From: Thiohalocapsa sp. ML1
GTDB taxonomy: Bacteria; Pseudomonadota; Gammaproteobacteria; Chromatiales; Chromatiaceae
DNA length: 64,000 bases
Direction of reading: 5' to 3'
Assembly: GCF_001469165.1 (NCBI RefSeq)
Contig: NZ_JABX01000003.1
Coordinates: forward strand, 158,470-222,469
Shown here: positions 58,400 to 64,000 of the stretch, one piece after another
How the letters are laid out: each line of letters opens with the position of its first letter
How positions within the stretch are numbered: position 1 is the first letter of the stretch
Position numbers and translations under genes: made by a program
The notes under the pieces: model-generated
Seen by the model: the letters and a program-made list of their open reading frames with translations, nothing else
Database searches by the model: none
What the model was told of the DNA's origin: nothing

Positions 58400-59344
58400 G
58401 TGCAGAAGATCAGCATTGTCGGGGCCGGCCGGGTCGGTGAGACCACCGCCCAGATCCTGGCCGAAGAGCAGCTCTGTCGCGAGATCGCCCTCTACGACGT
58501 CCGCGAGGACGTGCCCGAGGGCGTCGCGCTCGACATCTTTCAGACCGCGCCGTTCTTCGAGTTCGACTGCCGGCTCTCCGGCAGCAACGACCCGGCCATC
58601 ATGGCCGGATCGGACCTCGTCATCATCACCGCCGGCTTCCCGCGCAAGCCCGGCATGTCGCGCTCCGACGTGCTCGCGGCCAACGTCAAGATCATCGACG
58701 AGGTCACCGACCACCTCATGGCGCACGCGCCGGACACCACGGTGCTCGTGGTGTCGAACCCCGTCGATACGCTGACCTACCGCGTGGCGCAGCGCACCGG
58801 CTGGCCGCGCTCGCGGGTGTTCGGCCAGGCCGGTGTGCTCGATGCCTCCCGCATGGCCGCGTTCATCGCGGAGGAAACCGGCTTCTCCGCGCTCGACATC
58901 ACCACCATCGTGCTCGGCGGCCACGGCGACACCATGGTGCCGATGCCGCGCTACTGCACCATCAACGGCGTGCCGGTGAGCAACTTCATCCCGCCGGAGC
59001 GGCTCGATGCCATCATCGAGCGCACGCGCAAGGGCGGTGCCGAGATCCTCGCGCTGCGCAAGAACTCGAGCGCCTATGACGCCCCCGCCGCCGCCGTCGC
59101 CGCGATGGTGGACGCAATGGCGCACAACCGCCGCCGGCTCATGCCCTGCGTCGCGCTGCTCGAAGGCGAGTACGGGGAGCACGGCATCGCCATGGGCGTG
59201 CCCTGCGTGCTCGACGAGTCCGGCATTGCCCAAGTCGTGGAGCTGGATCTGAACGAGCGCGAGCGCGCGGACTTCGCAAGCTCCGTCGCCGCCGTGCGCG
59301 CGGACATCGGGCGCCTCGCCGAGCTGGCCCTTGACGCGGGCTGA
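58400..59344 (+). CDS. mdh: Malate dehydrogenase, LDH-like type
   Basis: 314 aa from a GTG at 58400 with GGAGGAG before it. NAD-binding motif SIVGAGRVGETTAQ, the LALDI-like VALDIFQTAPF segment, SNPVDTLTYRV, and the catalytic His in LGGHGDTMVPMPRY. Tetrameric LDH-like MDH, different from the E. coli-type enzyme and usual in Chromatiaceae and alphaproteobacteria. Interconverts malate and oxaloacetate in the TCA cycle. Located between malic enzyme (117 bp upstream) and gltA (219 bp downstream). Confidence 0.96.
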   Translation: MQKISIVGAGRVGETTAQILAEEQLCREIALYDVREDVPEGVALDIFQTAPFFEFDCRLSGSNDPAIMAGSDLVIITAGFPRKPGMSRSDVLAANVKIIDEVTDHLMAHAPDTTVLVVSNPVDTLTYRVAQRTGWPRSRVFGQAGVLDASRMAAFIAEETGFSALDITTIVLGGHGDTMVPMPRYCTINGVPVSNFIPPERLDAIIERTRKGGAEILALRKNSSAYDAPAAAVAAMVDAMAHNRRRLMPCVALLEGEYGEHGIAMGVPCVLDESGIAQVVELDLNERERADFASSVAAVRADIGRLAELALDAG

Positions 59345-59563
59345 GCGCCGCGGCCGCGCGCCCTGCGCGAAGTCGGCACAGTTCATGCTTGATCTGCCGA
59401 TGGTTCGGCGCCCACACGGGCGCCGATGACCCATCGGCGCTGCCCGGCGGGCCTCGCCCGTCACCGCCGGCGCGGCGTGCTGCACCAAGGCGGGGCAGCG
59501 CAACCCGGTAGTTGCCGCTGAGCGGCCAACGCACCTCCCCAGCCGTCACGAGGAGCCCTGTCC

Positions 59564-60862
<1,299 letters not shown>

Positions 60863-60880
60863 GCCCGATTCCCGTCTCGT

Positions 60881-60898
60881 GCCGGGCTTCGGCCCGGC
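60881..60898. terminator. Hairpin between convergent gltA and hypothetical gene
   Basis: Perfect 7-bp stem GCCGGGC / GCCCGGC with a TTCG tetraloop in a 69-bp convergent gap. No T-run, so it is probably a weak bidirectional terminator or 3'-end stabiliser. Confidence 0.6.
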
Positions 60899-60931
60899 GG
60901 CCTGGGGCTTGGCGGCGCTGCGGCGCGGCGC

Positions 60932-61651
60932 TCAGGGGGCCGCGTCGGCCGCGCTCGGCCCGCTCATGTCCGCGAGCAGCGCCGCCAGCTCCTCGGCATC
61001 GATGCCCCGCTCCGGGCGGTCCGACACCGGGTCCAGCGGCGGCTGGCGCAGCGCATGCCAGGGCAGCACCTGCAGGTGCACCGGCACATCGCCCGCGACA
61101 AACTCGAACACCGGGTGCATCTGCACCGCACCGTTGCCGAAGCGCGCGGACAGCTCCCGCTCGCGCCAGGGAATGCGCCGGTCCATCAGCGCCATCAGCA
61201 CCTCTTCCGGGCTGTCCGCAAAGAGCCTGAGCTCGACCCCATGCGCACGCGTCGCCGTGCCCCGCAGCGCCGGCCCCACCAGCCGCGGCCGAAAGGCCGC
61301 CAGCTCGCGCATGGCCTGCAACGCGTGCCGACGCAGATCGGCCACGTCGGCGTCGAGGTCCGGCTCGAACAGCCGCTGCTGCGCGATCAGGGCGTCGTTG
61401 ATCTCCTCGTTGTCCGGCCAGCAGCGCTTGTCCGTAATCCCCAAGCGCGCCGCGGCCTTGCGGCGGGCGCGGTCGAACTCCCCCGGGCCCTGCTCGGCCA
61501 GGATGCGCGCGGACTCGTAGGCGAGCCTGCGACGCTCGTGCAGACAGCGGTGATGGTGCTGGCCGCGCGCCTCCGCGGCGGTGGCAGCGCGCCGCTTCGG
61601 GTGTCGGGCGGTGGCGGCCGCAACGGCCTTGGATCCGGATCGCCTGGGCAT
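60932..61651 (-). CDS. Nucleotidyltransferase-like hypothetical protein
   Basis: 239 aa from the ATG at 61651. The N-terminus is basic and Ala-rich; the conserved part begins at HHRCLHERRRLAYESARILA, with later WPDNEEINDALIAQQRLF, RPRLVGPALRGTATRAHGVE, LFADSPEEVLMALMDRRIPW, and FEFVAGDVPVHLQVLP. This resembles a gammaproteobacterial hypothetical family with a nucleotidyltransferase-like fold (the GPALRGTA and HGVELRLFAD blocks), but the catalytic acidic pair is not obvious. Convergent with gltA; divergent from prpE. Confidence 0.75.
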   Translation of the reverse strand: MPRRSGSKAVAAATARHPKRRAATAAEARGQHHHRCLHERRRLAYESARILAEQGPGEFDRARRKAAARLGITDKRCWPDNEEINDALIAQQRLFEPDLDADVADLRRHALQAMRELAAFRPRLVGPALRGTATRAHGVELRLFADSPEEVLMALMDRRIPWRERELSARFGNGAVQMHPVFEFVAGDVPVHLQVLPWHALRQPPLDPVSDRPERGIDAEELAALLADMSGPSAADAAP

Positions 61652-62002
61652 GGGCTCTCTCGCTCTGAGGTGGCAGCACGCGTCCGCCATCATAACCGCC
61701 GACGGGGCCAGGCTGCGCCCGTCGTTGCCCGACGTGATGGCCGCCCGCGCTCCGCGGGATGCCTCTGCCCTGCGTCGGGCCGCCGCCGGCGCCGCGACGC
61801 GGGAGCCGCTCGGCGCGGCACCTTCTGCAGGGTGGCGGAGCCCATGCCGCGCACGCGGAAACCGGCCTATTTCTCAATGCATTGCATAGCCCATGCGCGC
61901 GATTGCCGTGGTTTCGCGGCTGCGCTAACGTGCCCTGCTTCGGCAGACACCAACAACAGCGGCGGCAGCGGACCGCCGCACACACCACTGAGGAGCACGA
62001 TC
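61652..62002. other. Divergent promoter region before prpE
   Basis: 351 bp, no supported gene. It should hold the divergent promoters for the hypothetical gene and prpE. A GAGGAG ribosome-binding site precedes the prpE ATG. No regulator site was recognised. Confidence 0.4.
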
Positions 62003-63931
62003 ATGGCAGACGCATCCTTCACCGGCAGCGATTCGGGCAACGCCCAAGACCGGGCGCACGCGCGCTCCCTCGCCGACCCCGAGGGCTTTTGGGGCGAGGC
62101 CGCGGCGGCCGTCGACTGGATCAAGCCCTGGCAGCGCGTGCTGGACCACAGCAACGCGCCGTCCTACCGCTGGTTCGCCGGCGCCGAGCTCAACACCTGC
62201 TGGAACGCGGTGGACCGCCACGTGGCCGCGGGCCGCGGCGCGCAGGCGGCCATCATCCACGACAGCCCCGTCACGGACAGCATCCGCACCATCACCTACG
62301 CGGAGCTGCAAGATCAGGTCGCCCGCTTCGCCGGCGCCCTGCGGGGCTTGGGCGTCGACAAGGGTGAGCGCGTCATCATCTACATGCCGATGGTGCCGGA
62401 GGCGGCCATCGCCATGCTCGCCTGCGCGCGCCTGGGCGCCGTGCATTCGGTGGTGTTCGGCGGCTTCTCGGCACGAGAGCTGGCCACACGCATCGACGAT
62501 GCCAAGCCGAAGGTCATCGTCGCCGGCTCCTGCGGCATCGAGCCGAACCGCGTCGTCGCCTACAAGCCGCTGCTCGACGACGCGCTGGCGCAGGCCAGCC
62601 ACCAGCCGGAGCGCTGCGTGATCCTGCAGCGCGAGCAGCAGCCGGCGACGCTGATCGCCGGCCGCGACCTGGACTGGGCGGCGCTGATGGCGGACGCCGC
62701 GCCTGTTGACTGCGTGCCGGTGGCCGCCACGGACCCGCTCTACATCCTCTACACCTCCGGCACCACCGGCCAGCCGAAGGGCGTGGTGCGCGACAACGGC
62801 GGGCACGCGGTGGCGCTGACGTGGTCGATGCGCAACGTCTACGACGTGGAGCCCGGCGAGGTGTTCTGGTCCGCCTCGGACGTCGGCTGGGTGGTCGGCC
62901 ATTCGTATATCGTCTACGGCCCGCTGCTGCACGGCTGCACCACCATCCTGTACGAGGGCAAGCCCGTCGGCACACCGGACGCGGGCGCCTTCTGGCGGGT
63001 CATCGAGCAGCACAAGGTGTCCGTGCTGTTCACGGCGCCGACGGCGTTTCGCGCCATCAGGCGGGACGACCCGCAGGCCCAGCATCTCGGGCGCTACGAC
63101 GTCTCAAGCCTGCGCGCGCTGTTCCTGGCCGGCGAGCGCTGCGACCCCAACACGCTGGAATGGGCCGGCGAGATCCTGGGCGTGCCGGTGGTGGACCACT
63201 GGTGGCAAACCGAGACGGGCTGGGCCATCGCGGCCAATTGTCTCGGCCTCGAGCAGCTCCCCATCAAGCCCGGCTCGCCGACCAAGCCCGTGCCCGGCTA
63301 CGACATACAGGTGCTCGGCGACGAGGGCGAGCCCGTGCCGCCCGGCACCATCGGTCGCATCATGATCAAGCTGCCGCTGCCGCCCGGCTGCCTGCCCACG
63401 CTGTGGGGCAACGACGAGCGCTTCCGCGCGTCTTACCTGGCCGCCGAGCCGGGGTTCTATCTGTCCGGCGACGCCGGCTACATCGACGAGGACGGCTATC
63501 TGTTCGTCATGAGCCGCATCGACGACATCATCAACGTCGCCGGGCACCGGCTCTCCACCGGCGGCATGGAGGCGGTGCTGGCGAGCCATCCGGACGTCGC
63601 CGAATGTGCCGTCATCGGCGTCGCCGACCAACTGAAGGGCGAGCTGCCGCTCGGGCTCGTCGTGCTCAAGGCCGGCGTCAACCGCACCGACGCCGACATC
63701 GGCAAGGAGCTGGTCGCCAAGGTCCGCAACGAGATCGGCCCCGTCGCCGCCTTCAAAAGCGTGCTGGTGGTGCAGCGGCTGCCGAAGACCCGCTCCGGCA
63801 AGATCCTGCGGGGCACCATGAAGTGCATCGCCGACGGCACCGAGTACCGCATGCCCGCCACCATCGACGACCCCGCCATCCTGGAAGAGATCGAGCAGGC
63901 GCTGACCGGGGCCGGCTACGGCGCGCATTGA
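62003..63931 (+). CDS. prpE: Propionyl-CoA synthetase
   Basis: 642 aa. ANL-superfamily acyl-CoA synthetase: P-loop YTSGTTGQPKGVVRDNGGHA (the RDNGGH extension is characteristic of PrpE), SVVFGGFSARELATRIDD, WWQTETGWAI, GDAGYIDEDGYLFVMSRIDD and the C-terminal catalytic Lys in RSGKILRGT, a site often controlled by acetylation. Converts propionate, CoA and ATP to propionyl-CoA. Not accompanied by methylcitrate-cycle genes in the window, so propionyl-CoA may go to the methylmalonyl pathway or polyhydroxyalkanoate. Confidence 0.94.
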   Translation: MADASFTGSDSGNAQDRAHARSLADPEGFWGEAAAAVDWIKPWQRVLDHSNAPSYRWFAGAELNTCWNAVDRHVAAGRGAQAAIIHDSPVTDSIRTITYAELQDQVARFAGALRGLGVDKGERVIIYMPMVPEAAIAMLACARLGAVHSVVFGGFSARELATRIDDAKPKVIVAGSCGIEPNRVVAYKPLLDDALAQASHQPERCVILQREQQPATLIAGRDLDWAALMADAAPVDCVPVAATDPLYILYTSGTTGQPKGVVRDNGGHAVALTWSMRNVYDVEPGEVFWSASDVGWVVGHSYIVYGPLLHGCTTILYEGKPVGTPDAGAFWRVIEQHKVSVLFTAPTAFRAIRRDDPQAQHLGRYDVSSLRALFLAGERCDPNTLEWAGEILGVPVVDHWWQTETGWAIAANCLGLEQLPIKPGSPTKPVPGYDIQVLGDEGEPVPPGTIGRIMIKLPLPPGCLPTLWGNDERFRASYLAAEPGFYLSGDAGYIDEDGYLFVMSRIDDIINVAGHRLSTGGMEAVLASHPDVAECAVIGVADQLKGELPLGLVVLKAGVNRTDADIGKELVAKVRNEIGPVAAFKSVLVVQRLPKTRSGKILRGTMKCIADGTEYRMPATIDDPAILEEIEQALTGAGYGAH

Positions 63932-64000
63932 GCCACTGAGTGCGGCTCCTCGTGGGAGCGGCTTCAGCCGCGATCCGCGATGTCGGTGCCAGCGCTGTAT
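63932..64000. repeat. REP-like palindrome after prpE
   Basis: GTGGGAGCGGCTTCAGCCGC is a common gammaproteobacterial extragenic palindrome unit; the stem CGGCT/AGCCG is visible just before the window end. Confidence 0.5.

Overview
The window is strongly GC-rich and reads as the chromosome of a gammaproteobacterium. The core genes (ruvB, a long Q-loop cydA with cydB and cydX, rpmE, a stand-alone malic enzyme, an LDH-like malate dehydrogenase, gltA, prpE) together with accessory families common in purple sulfur bacteria (AAA/PD-(D/E)XK DUF1703-type proteins, Uma2 nucleases, many toxin-antitoxin pairs, TPR/STAND proteins, GC-rich dispersed palindromes) suggest Chromatiales/Chromatiaceae. That placement is an inference; no rRNA or tRNA gene was seen.

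Left part (1-15.7 kb): two coupled envelope-glycan genes (GT83/ArnT-like, cut by the window edge, and a GT2 dolichol-phosphate-type transferase); a DUF4160/DUF2442 pair; relics of a two-gene operon; hicAB; ruvB; a secreted double-thioredoxin protein with an SGNH lipoprotein; a Fic protein; the cydA-cydB-cydX bd oxidase operon; nikR; and a DUF1703-type ATPase/nuclease.

Middle part (15.9-31.9 kb): one long minus-strand operon encoding an N6-adenine DNA methyltransferase, a small frameshifted gene, an antitoxin/PIN-toxin pair, an HsdS-like specificity protein, a NERD-pseudokinase-kinase-P-loop protein, an uncharacterised 568-aa protein and a 1855-aa HerA-like ATPase. Nearly all junctions overlap by 1-4 bases. 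The set matches the methylation-associated defence system (MADS) plan and has BREX/Pgl-like parts but no PglZ or HsdR. Next to it (32.3-36.0 kb) lies a nickel ECF transporter operon nikKMLQO with a near-perfect NikR operator in front of it and a nikR 5' relic behind it, divergent from a COG0523 metallochaperone GTPase with an internal deletion.

Right-middle part (37-56 kb): an accessory, decaying region. It contains a DUF433/DUF5615 pair with a broken toxin, relics of a TPR/STAND gene and of a formylglycine-generating-enzyme-like protein, and a three-gene set made of a metallophosphoesterase, a NACHT-transmembrane NLR-like protein and a Sel1-repeat lipoprotein. The first two of these share a short helical domain that looks like a homotypic adaptor. 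Then come an SGNH hydrolase interrupted by an amber codon, a duplicated Uma2 cassette, a His-rich protein, a ParA-like ATPase, an intact STAND-TPR protein with near-identical 126-bp repeats, and an AbrB/PIN toxin-antitoxin pair.

Right end (56.5-64 kb): ordinary central metabolism: rpmE, malic enzyme, mdh, gltA, a nucleotidyltransferase-like hypothetical and propionyl-CoA synthetase. Several dispersed repeat families sit in the gaps between genes throughout.
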